Positions 53,890-64,000 of a stretch of DNA of 64,000 bases are shown one piece after another; position 1 is the stretch's first letter, and every line of letters starts with the position of its first letter. The stretch comes from Hortaea werneckii (taxonomy: Eukaryota; Ascomycota; Dothideomycetes; Mycosphaerellales; Teratosphaeriaceae): the NCBI GenBank assembly GCA_037044905.1, contig JBAOKB010000162.1, forward strand, positions 248,001 to 312,000, written 5' to 3'. The notes beneath the pieces were generated by a model. The model worked only from the letters and a program-made list of their open reading frames with translations, was not told the DNA's origin and searched no databases. A program made the position numbers and the translations under genes.

Positions 53890-56492
53890 ATGCCACCTGC
53901 CATAGCAGACTCGGATGACGATGGTGACGAACTCATGTCAGACGACGATAAAGCGCCGTCAGATCTGCCCGGCAACAACGACATTCCTACTTTGGACGGT
54001 TCAGGCACGAATGAGCAAAGCACGGGATCGACGGAGCGTCTGCAACTCCACATTAGGAGTGCTGAGCGTGCATTGATTTCACCGGACAACAAAGTAGCAA
54101 CTCGCGCCAAGTACGATGGGTCTCCCACCATCCAGCCGAGTGAAGCCGTCAAACGCAGACATACTTCCGTGCCTGGCGCCGGCCTGCCCGCAAGTTCACC
54201 GGAAGCCGTGAAACGGAGAAAAACGATCAAGACCTACGGTAGTAAGCGGCCGTCTGTTTCGATGCCAGCAGACGACTCCACGTTTGCCTCCTTCCGCCAC
54301 GATACTGAGGTGGCGAGAACGTCCCATTCGGCCAAGTATTCCGAGCATTCAGGCGGCAACGGATCTAGCAGCCTGCCCCGCGAGTCCCTCCAGGCAGACT
54401 TTCTCAATCATGAGCCAAACGAGATGTTCAAGGACAGCGGCAGCACGGCTGTCGACAATGAGTCCTCGCAGCAGCGAATGGTTGCACAGGCACTAAGTGA
54501 CCGCAAGGGCCCGAGTACTTCGGTCACCAAACTCTTGGAAAGTGATGAGGACAAGAGTTCTTCGTTTCCGTGGACAGCGTCTGCGCAGACTCCGGCAGGA
54601 AAGAAGATCATGGAGGGACAAACAGATGGGAACGAGGATGCTGGACATGATCTCAAAAGCAGTGGTGGCAAAATGGAAGATCGAGAGACCCATCATGCGT
54701 CCTTTCAAGCTTCTCCCCATCATGCAAGCCAACAGGACCTCCAAGATCCAACAGAAAGTACTGCACCGATGCCGCAAGCAGACGAGCGATCACCTCCGGA
54801 AGAGGAATCGCCTCATGAAAGACATGATGCCGAGGTGCAGCGAGGGGCCATGAACGAGCCATCATGGCCGGAAATAATCGCTAAGGTGCGAGAACAGCAG
54901 CCATCTGAGAGACAGGCGACAATGAGAGCGCCAAGATCAAGCCCAATCGTTCAGATAAACACTGCAGCGGCAGTCGAGTCTCACCAACCGGTCGAAGGAC
55001 CTTCGGCGAGCGGTCAGAAGACCACAAGAAGCCACAAGAAGCCGGTACAGAACGGTGATACTGACCCACCAAATTCGGATGACATAGCTGTAGGATTACC
55101 AAAGGAGCGATATATACCGCGACCAAGCAAACGAAGGGCAACCGCGATTCATGACGAGCCGGTTGACTATTCTGTGAGGCCTGAAAAGGCGGCCAAGCTC
55201 AAGCGAAACAAGACTTCTAACGCATCTGCACGCTTGTCTGTGGATCTCATTGAAGCCGGCGAAACACAATCTAAAATTGGACGAAGCGGACCATCACCAG
55301 AGATCGAAGAAACACAAGCCGAGAAAAATGGCAAAGACAGTACATCTGGAAACGGCCTGATGGTGCCGGAGCCAGATGCGAACAGCCTGGCCAAAGCGAC
55401 CTTACAACGTGAGTTTGAATCGAAATCAGACCAGAACAAGTCGCTGGTCATAGACGAAACACAACCGGAACGACCTTCTTCGAAACATCAAGATCGATCG
55501 TTTGAAGACGAGATCAAAGTGAACCCGAAGGGCAGACCGACTTCAGCTTCTAAGAAGCCATCTAGAGCGAAGACGACCTTGTACGAAGACCACCTAGATC
55601 ATGACGCCGCCCAGCGCACGCCATCTCTAAGTCAGCAACAAGCCCATCGTAAGAGGGCTTTCAAGGACATCACAAACCAAAAACCAACGTTGCCAAGCCA
55701 GCATCCGGAGCAGAGCTATGTCGACTACGACGAAGAAGAGGATGGGCTTGCTCGAGGCTTCAACGCACCTGAACCAGATGGCGCGAAGAATCCCTCCCAA
55801 GCTTCCGGAGGCAAATCCCAGCATGACAAGTCCACAAAGAAGCGCGGCAGAGGCAGACCTCCGAAGCGGACAGCTATTCAACAAGACAGATCAATGGAAA
55901 AGGCTTCTGAAGCTTTTGAAGCTGAAGAGGACGTAGGCGGGATTTCGGGACCTGATGACGAAGAGGAAGCGGCGCCAAAGAAGAGACCTCGCGGCCGACC
56001 ACCGAAAAAGACGAAAGGCGCATCGAATGGAGCCAGCGGAGAAAGGTCGGTTCATGAAGACGAGAATGAAACCATCAGTGCCAATGATGATGGTGAACAC
56101 AAAGAGGAAGCGCTTCTCGGGAAGAAAGGACGAGGCAGACCTCCTAAAGTTGTCATTCCTGTCCAGCAGGAGCGGGAAGAGCAATCACAAGTGGCTAGAG
56201 AGCCTTCCGAGGAGCCACCTCATCCAGCAGCGAACTTGGCCAGAAAGAGAACGGCCTGGAACACCCCCCATCCAACCCCATTGAGGCCAATACTTCGGCC
56301 AAGCAGGCACCTACCCCGTCACCGGAGAAATCAGCTGCTGGGAAGAGCACGCCGCCACCAAATCGAGCCAGCCCGACTTCTCACTCACCCATTAAAAGCA
56401 ACTCGAAAGTCCCCTACCGCGTGGGCCTAAGCAAGAGGCAAAGGATTCCATCTCTGCTGCGGACTATGCGGCCACCGAAACGACCCATCTGA
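53890..56492 (+). CDS. AT-hook DNA-binding protein, large and mostly disordered
   Basis: Probable start ATG 53890 (MPPAIADSDDDGDELMSDDD); an in-frame ATG at 53785 is the alternative. About 866 residues, mostly low-complexity and charged. Conserved-looking patches: VKRRKTIKTYGSKRPSVSMP near residue 110, and three D/E-ETQ motifs (EAGETQ, EIEETQ, VIDETQ). Three AT-hooks lie near residues 650, 697 and 744 (KKRGRGRPPK, KKRPRGRPPK, KKGRGRPPK). The C-terminal motif VPYRVGLSKRQRIPSLLRTMRP is typical of a fungal AT-hook family. The frame changes at GG 56238-56239; with one more base the tail reads QKENGLEHPPSNPIEANT to RPPKRPI. Nuclear chromatin role inferred. Confidence 0.78.
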
Positions 56493-56747
56493 ATGGGAAA
56501 TGGATGACAGTGAGGTGAAATCTTTGCTCACGAATATATGCTATGTATAGCTTTATCTGCCGTCATCGTGTACACCTAGGTTGAGTAGGCAATGCTATGT
56601 CGCTATGAGTATGTTGCAAGCTCAAGCTCTTCGAAAGAAAGAGCGCAGAATCAACCATCAGCACCAGCGCTTGATGCTATCATACCAGTCCGAGAACAAC
56701 GCCTCACGCCTTGTAAAGCAGAGTGCTTCCCTCCCTAGCCCAGCGTT

Positions 56748-59700
56748 CTACGCGAGCTTGACACCCTCCGTAAACCCATCGGAAAGAGCTGTGAAGTCTT
56801 CCGACTCAGTCAAGCCTTTCCGGACGCGGGCAACGCTGTCTACAATGACGGCATCGATGCCTTCCTGCGCCTGTAACTTTGCATTCTGCGGATCGTTGTT
56901 GTCCGTGCCATACGACACGCACACCAATCCTGAATTCCTCACCACTTGTATGAGGCGGGGACACAGCACAAAAGGCTGCGCCGCGCTTACAATGCCCAGC
57001 AAATTCCATCGACTGGCGAAGCGCACGGCCTCTTGAAGAGAACTCGCTCTGATGTCGCCCGCGGGGGTGCATCCGGCATCTGTGAGGAACAGGACGGGGA
57101 AATTAGGCTGCTTGAAGGACAGCAGCAGGCAGATGTCCGGGTGGAAGGAGGAGAAGATGATGTTTCGCTTATTGCTCCGTTCGTAGACCATCTTCAAGAC
57201 AATGTCGACAAACGAGTTGAGCTCGACGGCATACGTGTCCATCTCTTCGTCTTCCGTCTCCCAGAGCATGGGATACTTCATCTCAATGTTGAAGCTGATG
57301 TCCTCGGGTAAACGCTTGAACATCTCCTCCAAGGTCGTGAAGCTTGACGTGATGAAGTCGCCTCGTAGGTTCCCCTTGTAGCCCTTCTTCTTGAAGTCGC
57401 GGGTGTGTTTCATGCGCTCGCGCATGTCGGGTCGATCGTCCTCCCTCGACCCTCCGAGCGAGTAGGAACGCTGTGTCCGACCTTGTGGGAGATCGGCATC
57501 CGCGTCCTGGGCTTTGGCGATTTGGCCTTTATCTCTCGGCTTTCGCTCGCTTAGGGCGAGGAATTGCTCTAGGGTCAGGCTGTGGACGGGGACATCAGCA
57601 CCCGTCTCGCTGACCAGGAAGTCGTGGTAGATGACCGGCACGTGGTCCTTGGTCATCTGGACATCGAATTCGACATACGAAGCGCCGAGTGAGGCGGCAG
57701 CGACGAATGAGTCTAATGTGTTCTCGCCCAGTTGAAGAGACCTGCCAGCCTCGTTGTCACGGCCGAAGTTCTTGCCAAGGCCACGGTGTCCGATCACTCT
57801 AGTTGCGGACTTCTTCCAGTATGTCCTCTCCTCCGAGACCGACATGTTCGGGTGGGAGAATGGCGTGATGATCAGGAAGTTGAAATTCACTGATCCAATG
57901 ACATCCAACGTGTCCCTCGACACCAACGGCACACTCAGATCGCCTTGCAGATTCATTCGCTTGGCTCCAATGGTCGGTCTGATGCTCGACAAGAGTGCGA
58001 CGGCCCGGCCGATGACTTTGTCAGTGCTGCCAGCATAAGTAGGCACCAAGTCAAAGAATAGCTTGACCTTTGTCGGATCTCTTGTTGTGAAAGTAATGGG
58101 GGACGTGCTGATGTTCTCTTGCACCGGGAGGTCGATCACGCTAGACTCGCCTCCGGCGCCTTGAGCGGAGACGACAACTGAGAGTGCTGTATCGAGCTGA
58201 GTACGATGAGCGTCGGTGAGAGCAATGTTCTCTAGCAGCACAGACTCAAGGTCTTTACGGCCGTCCATTGAACCAAGACTGACCAAGATGAGAGACTCAT
58301 CCATCAAGTACCGGTGTCCAAAGGATTTGACTGGGTCTGAGACCTTGCCGTTTCCAGTACCGTTAGCACCGTCTTTGGAGACCGCATGGGATTTGCGGTC
58401 TTCCAGAGCTCCATTGACCAGCGCCCCGTTGAGCCCGCCTTTAGTCTGAGCAGCTATGTCCGGACTGGAGTGAAGACTAGGCGGTGGTGTGAACTGCGCC
58501 AGATACTTCGCGATGTCCAGGTGTCCACGCAAAGCAGCATGCTCCTGCGGTGTCCAGCCTGAATGGTCCTTTTTGGAGACAGTGGCTCCCTTCTGCACAA
58601 GCAGCTTGGCGATTTCGAAGTGTCCATCGACACACGCGATGAATAACGGCGTCCAACCATACGTCTTCTCGGCCAGCTCGACATTCACACCAGAGGGCCC
58701 ATGTGTGTCCATTAGAATCTGAGCACACTCATCGAACCCGAAACGAGCTGCGACATGGAGAGCCGTCTCGCCCTGCTGATCCTGGTAATTCACATCCACA
58801 CCAGCCTCCACCAACAACTTAACGATCTTAGTAAAGTTGGATTTCGTCGCCAAAGACAAAGAAGCGCCATTCTTCTCCACGTCCGTATGCGTAACCCGTG
58901 TATGTGGTTTCTGATCGTCGTCGTACACAAGAAGAAGGGCCTTGGTTGTCCGGTAGTGTCCGCCGTTGACAGCGAGATGCAGCGGCGCGAACCCTTCAAT
59001 GTCTTGCCACCAGCTCGAGTCGATGCCCTCTGTGACATCAAATTGCTGCCAGTCCTCCATGTACTTCAAAAGCGTCTGGCTGACTCGTACCAGGCCATAC
59101 TGAGCGGCATAGTGAAGCGGCAGTCGGCCGTAAATGTCCCGTGTCGCGATCGCTGGCTTCTGTTGCTCCGTCATGTGCTCTAGCACCAAATTGAGGAGCT
59201 GCTCGGCTTGTTCGTCTTTGCCGACATTGGTCCCTGGTTCGCGTTCTTCCACTTTTAGTGTATCAGGAGCGCGCACTGGCGGCTGAGCGGCGTTGATGAA
59301 CGCTGAAGATTTTGGACTGTCTGTCGACCCTTCCGGCTGAGTTGATAACTCCAAGGCCCTTGAGCGACCAATCGAAATGACGGTTCTGTGTAAGCAATTG
59401 CGTTTGTTCATATCATCCTCTTGATCGAATGTGGGGACCTTCTGCAGGATTATGAGCACACACTGCCGTGATCTGGCGCTTATAGAGCGCTGTAGCAGCT
59501 CAAGCAGGAGATTGTTGCTGCTAGCCGTAGTTGAAGACGTCGTGCTGAGAGCTTCATTCAGCTTCTCCGGGCTATCCTCTCTGATCGCATGGTCCAACGC
59601 TTCCAGCGTTGTCGACGGGATATTGGTCGACGATCTTGAGGCAATGCGTCTGAGTGAGCCTGAGCTTCCAGACTTGATTGAGCTTGCGTCGTCTGGAGCC

Positions 59701-60230
59701 TTGGCAGGCCCCAAGCTGGAAAGCCAGTCGTTGATTGCGCGCATATCCAGCGTCAACTTGTTGTTGGTGGCGAACGGCTTGGGATCCACCTTGCCCGACA
59801 GGTACTGACTCTGAGCATGGGAGCTCGGTATCTTCTTGTCAAGCTTCTTGGTGATCTTAACAAAGCCTCGCCTGTTCACCTCGCCGTACCATTGCAACTT
59901 GCGGTATTGCCCTCTCAGCTCCAACAACGTGCCCATCAAGTCTTCCATCTCCTCTTTGTCCATCCCATCGCTGAGCTTCGATACCATGCCATACCGCTCG
60001 TAGAGTAATCGCAGTCTACGGGAAAACTCGGCGTATTTGCGGTTGTAGAAGGTGTCCACGTTCTCGAGCTGGCGATCGAGGGTGAAGGAGAAGCCAGCCA
60101 GGTCAGGATCATCGCCATGCTCCACGGCCTGCTTCGCGGTCTTAATCAACTTTTTCAGCCTCTTGTAATCGATGTAGTTGGATGCCCACTCCGGGACTTG
60201 GTTGCGCGGAAGATTCTGTCCGAATTTCAT
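56748..60230 (-). CDS. GDE1: Glycerophosphocholine phosphodiesterase GDE1 (SPX-ankyrin-GDPD)
   Basis: 1160 residues in one clean frame from ATG 60230. The SPX domain is at about 1-150 (MKFGQNLPRNQVPEWASNYI, YKRLKKLIK, with the basic KKLDKKIPS phosphate/inositol-pyrophosphate-binding helix). Ankyrin repeats lie at about 370-590 (GRLPLHYAAQYG, GFAPLHLAVNGGH, GETALHVAARFG, GWTPLFIACVDGH, GWTPQEHAALRGH). The GDPD domain is at about 840-1140, with RVIGHRGLGKN, GENTLDSFVAAASLGASYVE and FDVQMTKDHVPVIYHD, so the catalytic His/Glu/Asp/His set is present. It releases glycerol-3-phosphate from glycerophosphocholine. Relation to the Pho81 regulator was considered; the intact GDPD site favours Gde1. Confidence 0.93.
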   Translation of the reverse strand: MKFGQNLPRNQVPEWASNYIDYKRLKKLIKTAKQAVEHGDDPDLAGFSFTLDRQLENVDTFYNRKYAEFSRRLRLLYERYGMVSKLSDGMDKEEMEDLMGTLLELRGQYRKLQWYGEVNRRGFVKITKKLDKKIPSSHAQSQYLSGKVDPKPFATNNKLTLDMRAINDWLSSLGPAKAPDDASSIKSGSSGSLRRIASRSSTNIPSTTLEALDHAIREDSPEKLNEALSTTSSTTASSNNLLLELLQRSISARSRQCVLIILQKVPTFDQEDDMNKRNCLHRTVISIGRSRALELSTQPEGSTDSPKSSAFINAAQPPVRAPDTLKVEEREPGTNVGKDEQAEQLLNLVLEHMTEQQKPAIATRDIYGRLPLHYAAQYGLVRVSQTLLKYMEDWQQFDVTEGIDSSWWQDIEGFAPLHLAVNGGHYRTTKALLLVYDDDQKPHTRVTHTDVEKNGASLSLATKSNFTKIVKLLVEAGVDVNYQDQQGETALHVAARFGFDECAQILMDTHGPSGVNVELAEKTYGWTPLFIACVDGHFEIAKLLVQKGATVSKKDHSGWTPQEHAALRGHLDIAKYLAQFTPPPSLHSSPDIAAQTKGGLNGALVNGALEDRKSHAVSKDGANGTGNGKVSDPVKSFGHRYLMDESLILVSLGSMDGRKDLESVLLENIALTDAHRTQLDTALSVVVSAQGAGGESSVIDLPVQENISTSPITFTTRDPTKVKLFFDLVPTYAGSTDKVIGRAVALLSSIRPTIGAKRMNLQGDLSVPLVSRDTLDVIGSVNFNFLIITPFSHPNMSVSEERTYWKKSATRVIGHRGLGKNFGRDNEAGRSLQLGENTLDSFVAAASLGASYVEFDVQMTKDHVPVIYHDFLVSETGADVPVHSLTLEQFLALSERKPRDKGQIAKAQDADADLPQGRTQRSYSLGGSREDDRPDMRERMKHTRDFKKKGYKGNLRGDFITSSFTTLEEMFKRLPEDISFNIEMKYPMLWETEDEEMDTYAVELNSFVDIVLKMVYERSNKRNIIFSSFHPDICLLLSFKQPNFPVLFLTDAGCTPAGDIRASSLQEAVRFASRWNLLGIVSAAQPFVLCPRLIQVVRNSGLVCVSYGTDNNDPQNAKLQAQEGIDAVIVDSVARVRKGLTESEDFTALSDGFTEGVKLA

Positions 60231-61083
60231 GGTGGTGACTGTCCGCCTCTATGTCACTATCGCGGGTATTTTGTGTCTGCCTTTCCCTTGTATAGAGAGA
60301 AGTCGAAGCAGAGGTTCCGGCGAGCCGTCTCGCTATCTAAGCTGTAGACATGGCGCTGATGGTATCGACGCAGGCGTCGAAGTTGAAACGGTGCCAATGC
60401 GGTCCATACGAAGTGACGGCGAGGACAGTGTGAGGTTTGTTGCCGTCTGTTGGCTACACAGTAAAGAGCAAAGATGATGTCGTGTCTAGACTCTGAGACT
60501 TGGCTCGGCAACTGGCGGGGACAATTGTCGGACTATTCTTTATGGAAACACCTGCTCCATCTACGCCTGCTCATAGGTCCATGCGAGCCATACTACCAGT
60601 GGTGTTCCAATCGCAGCATCGCACGTGCTACGCCAAAGAAGTTGTCCTCACGCCGTCTGGACCAACAGCAGATAAGCACACAAGGCCGTGACGCCTGTCT
60701 CTCTCTCTCTGCAATTGCACCAAACAGTCAGACAAAGGATGCGGTGATGGGTCAGCAGTCCTTTTGCAGACAATGTACTTCTCCACGATGCTCCAGTCGC
60801 ATTCCCATCCGCCGCCGCTCGTTGGTTGCTCGGAGCTGGTGCCCGCTTGCCCTGCAGCTCGACGTCAACGCCGTTGCCGCTAGTGTGACTGACCGAGGAA
60901 GATCTCCAGGCACACGCACGCACGCGGAGAAGCATGGCGAAGAACTAATGCAGTAGTACATAGGACATACAAGTTGAACAAAGAACAGCGGAAGGGAGGA
61001 TCGCACAATTTGGATACAGGAGCTTTGTATACGTGTTTGGTAGAAAGCATCAAGCCTTCCTTGGCGAGGGCCTGCCTCCCCAT
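60231..61083. other. Intergenic
   Basis: About 850 bp upstream of GDE1 and downstream of the MYND-finger gene. A short TCTCTCTCTC run lies near 60699. No gene seen. Confidence 0.5.
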
Positions 61084-62602
61084 CTATGTATCTCTCCGAC
61101 CTTCAAATACATACCGATAATAATTATTGTAGTACGCGCTATGCTCCGGACCTTCGAGCAATTCCGGCAGAGGCGCCAGCCCTCGCCATTTGTTGACCTC
61201 CGGACGAGCGAGGAAGCGTACGTCCAATCTGTCCAGCTCTGCCGTCTCCTCTTGTGCCTCCCGCTGGGTATAAGTAGTGCATAACGTCCTCGTTCTCGAG
61301 CCTATGAGGAAAGAAGTCGTGGGCTGCCATTCCTCTACGTGTGCTTGAGACCGTCCAGAATGGAAAAGTACAGCTAGGTTTGGCTTTTTGTACGCCGGTC
61401 GTTGAGCATACTCGTGGTAACCGCCCTGAAAGGAAGTGACTGTCCGACGACGTCCATCTACTGCGCAAACCTGACAGCAGTCAAGCTCGATCTCCTGGCC
61501 GAAGTCACCCGTCTGACCTGCGCTTTCTCCTGGTGATTCAGGACCGACAAGGACCACGTGGAGATGTCTGATAGCAGGAGCGAGGTGCAAGATCTCCTCG
61601 AATAGGTTCAAGCTCCGGAATTCCTTGCCTGCAGCTCCTACAATATGCAGTGTCAAAGTGTGCAGATCATCTAGACCTGCAACATCCTCAAGGGCAGCCA
61701 GGACAGTCAGTGGCATTGAAAGCCCGTCGGTCGTAAGCAGCAAATGCCGCCATCTCTCGTGCGACATGTCGGCATCCTCCGCAGTCATGGGCAAGTCAAA
61801 GTTGAAGTCATTGGAAATAAAAGATCCCACATCCCGTTTACTCCCTATCGTCTTGAAGTAGTCCAGCCAACCATCCAAATCAGAAAGCGCAGTAGCTTTC
61901 CCTGATCGCTTTGGTTTTGTCGGGGTAACAGTAGCTGCGGTGGTGGCATTATCCTCAAAATGCTTGAGCTTATAGTCTTCCATATCGGCCAGCAGCTGGT
62001 TGTGGCTGCATTGCTCGGCAGTATGGGAAGACTCACAGTCTTCGCATACGGCTGCCAGATGACATGTTTTACAAGGATGTAGAGACTGGCCTTCTCCTAG
62101 CTGACTTGGACTTCTGTAGCAGGAGGCACAGTAAGCCTGTCCTATTACAGCCTGGAGAAGCTCGCCTGAATGGGCGGCTGGCGCTGCCAACTTGGCGATC
62201 TGCGCCTTTTGATGCTGGTGATTGTCAGCTGGTTGCAAAGATAGAACTTCCGAAAGCAGCAAGCATTGTCCAACGATCATGATGAGACCCTAATGAGGCT
62301 GTCGTTCATACCAGTGCAGTCGTATACTGTTCCCAATCCTTCTCACTGCTGTCTCTTCGTTCCGCAGCATTGACCTGCTGGAAAGCGTGACATTGATACT
62401 TGTGCGCTATGTGCCAGTCGGCGATCTGGCATGGTATACTACAATACGCTGCTCGCCTACAAGCGCCACACTTGGACAGGGTATCGGCTTTCTGTAGACA
62501 ACGAAAGCACCGAAACCCTCTGATAGCAAGCAGTGGCAACGATGGCGCATCGGTCTTTTCAGCGTCCCGAATGGCTTCCCTCTGCGCCAGGCGTGTGTCC
62601 AT
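61084..62602 (-). CDS. MYND zinc-finger protein (MSS51-like C-terminal region)
   Basis: Start ATG 62602 (MDTRLAQREAIRDAEKTD). The MYND finger spans about residues 30-70: CFRCLQKADTLSKCGACRR, AAYCSIPCQIADW, HIAHKYQCHAF. A second metal-binding-like cluster follows later (CASCYRSP, CKTCHLAAVCEDC). The C-terminal half carries RWRHLLLTTDGLSMPLTVLAALED and LTLHIVGAAGKEF, as in fungal proteins related to Mss51. An intron or an indel between about 62310 and 62258 joins the two frames. A GTATGA donor is visible, but no acceptor gives a clean phase, so this junction is unsure. Function unassigned. Confidence 0.65.
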
Positions 62603-63829
62603 CGCGACGAGCAAGGTGGTAGCGATCTTTGGGTATCCAAACTTCTATGCGGTACACCACTCCATCGATGGACTAAGACCACTACCTGGAGCTCAACATT
62701 GGGACACGGTATTTGCCACAGCGTCACGACTTATGTAAACACGCTCCGAGGGGGGACGAACACCTTGACTCAGTCATCGTACCCGGCAACCTGCCTCCCG
62801 GGCCCGAGGGGAAGGTTTCTTGACTCTTGAAGCTTTCCACCAACTCGGGTCATCTTCCTTTCAGCCCACAACGCCCCCTCTGGAGACGGTCCGAAGCTCC
62901 GCCGGTCGGATTTGGCGGGGCTCGGAGAGTTGATGATGGAGATGATTGTGAGATTGGACTTTTTATTGGGGACGGGATCTGGCCGTTTGGGAGGCGATAG
63001 CCTTTTGTGCCGCCAAGGACTTGGGACGTCGCACGATGCGCATGATGGGAAGAGCTTATTCAGCCCCGCTGATGGGTCGAGAACGAATTAATGTTTTCCC
63101 TCACAAGAGCAGCTCGCGTAGGAATGTTCACTGGTGTCGGAGCCGCCGACTGGATCGCTATCTCAGCCCAGCAAAAGTGAGCAACCACGTGCTGAGCGTC
63201 ATGGCAGCCATCAGAAAGTAGCAGATCTCTTCCCCAACAGGCATGCACAGCGCACAGCAAGACCGGGAAGGCTTGGGACAGCAGAAGTCTGTTGCCGTGG
63301 GACCGTGGCCTTTAATTCTCCGAACGAACCTACCCCAGCTGCTGCAAAGCTCAGCAAACATCTGCGGTGTACGGAGGTAGCACGGGGGTAGCACGGGAAG
63401 CTGAGCTGGCAAAGAAAGCCGAAACAACCAATGCAGGTAGACGGAAACAATCACACCGGCTAGTCGAGCTTGACCGCTGTGAGGGGCTCGTAGCACGATG
63501 AAACATGACCACTGTGGGATTGTGAAAAACGGTAGTATTAGATTCGGTGAGCAGCACGTGAATTCGTGAATCTATCTAATGTGCCCGCCCAGTGTGAGGG
63601 GTATGGAGCTCTTCCCTTACGAGGACGCCGGAGAAGCGTAGAACGTTGGCAATCTGACGAGCCATCCCACAGGCTGAAATGCAAATCGCGTAACGCTCAA
63701 GGGGGATTTTGCCCAGACCAGCCGTTTTGGAACCGTAGTGCGATAGAATGGAAATTTTGGAAGAAAGCAAGGTGAGTGGTATCATTAATGCAATCAGAAA
63801 GAAACAATTCGTGAAGGTGGCGATTCCTT
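62603..63829. other. Intergenic
   Basis: About 1.2 kb. A short GGTAGCACGGG direct repeat lies near 63376-63399. No supported gene or RNA. Confidence 0.5.
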
Positions 63830-64000
63830 CTACCCAGCGGCAGCAATGGCGACGGGGTATTCTGGAAACCGCTGCGCCAAGCGATCGTTGACGGCTTGGA
63901 GGACAGCTGGATCTGGCTGGCGGTTTGTTTTTCTCGGACTAGAGTAAGTTAGTATCATTCAGAGGGATGCTCGAGTTGATTGAGTAGAGAAATACTCACG
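63830..64000 (-). CDS. Last exon of an unidentified gene, cut by window end
   Basis: Intron 63939-63999 is clear on the - strand: GTGAGTATT donor, TACTAAC branch, CTCTAG acceptor. The exon 63830-63938 most likely reads PRKTNRQPDPAVLQAVNDRL, then AQRFPEYPVAIAAAG, ending at a TAG at 63830. One base of the upstream exon is at 64000. The rest lies outside the window and I do not recognise the protein. Confidence 0.55.

Noticed and set aside
1..64000. Programmed ribosomal frameshifting as an explanation of the many frame changes
   Set aside because: Both +1 and -1 shifts occur at unrelated sites without slippery heptamers or common structure, and in genes not known to use recoding.

Overview
This is nuclear DNA from a filamentous ascomycete. 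Genes carry short introns of about 50-100 nt with GT-AG ends and CTAAC/CTGAC-type branch points. The proteome includes a split ATP-citrate lyase (ACL1/ACL2), Zn2Cys6 and F-box proteins, and a Kex2-type precursor. The general look fits Dothideomycetes, but that placement is inference. I see no prokaryotic operon, phage, rDNA or intact transposon.

Layout, left to right: cohesin loader SCC2 (5' part, -); PYP1-like phosphatase (-); SHE9/MDM33 (+); NECAP-like protein (-); deoxyhypusine hydroxylase (+); RPA12 (-); mitochondrial S12 (+); a secreted multi-peptide precursor (+, 9656-10818); REX4 (-) and ESA1 (+), divergent; a DUF4385 protein (-); intron-containing tRNA-Val (+); MFS transporter (-); Zn2Cys6 regulator (+); FIG4 (+); F-box protein (-); PPG1 phosphatase (-); NUP49 (-) and FIP1 (+), divergent; DDHD phospholipase (-); small membrane protein (+); VPS11 (-); a gene-poor stretch 40.6-43.3 kb; MAPEG protein (-); a histidine-acid-phosphatase-like membrane protein (+); SmF (-); ACL2 (-) and ACL1 (+), divergent; AT-hook protein (+); GDE1 (-); MYND-finger protein (-); and the last exon of an unknown gene (-) at the right edge.

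Most genes are housekeeping and functionally independent. The clear functional pair is ACL2/ACL1, whose products form one enzyme and share a 1.85-kb divergent promoter region. The most interesting locus is the Kex2-processed repeat precursor. It has a signal peptide, three copies of a two-cysteine peptide each preceded by dipeptidyl-aminopeptidase-like X-Ala/X-Pro dipeptides, and twelve copies of an acidic peptide ending in P-W-A before Lys-Arg. That organisation resembles an alpha-factor-type pheromone precursor carrying a second peptide family.

A major caution: at least half of the conserved genes carry single-base frameshifts, mostly at short homopolymers, with conserved protein sequence continuing uninterrupted in the next frame. 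I read these as sequence errors rather than wholesale pseudogenisation. The affected entries say where the frame changes.
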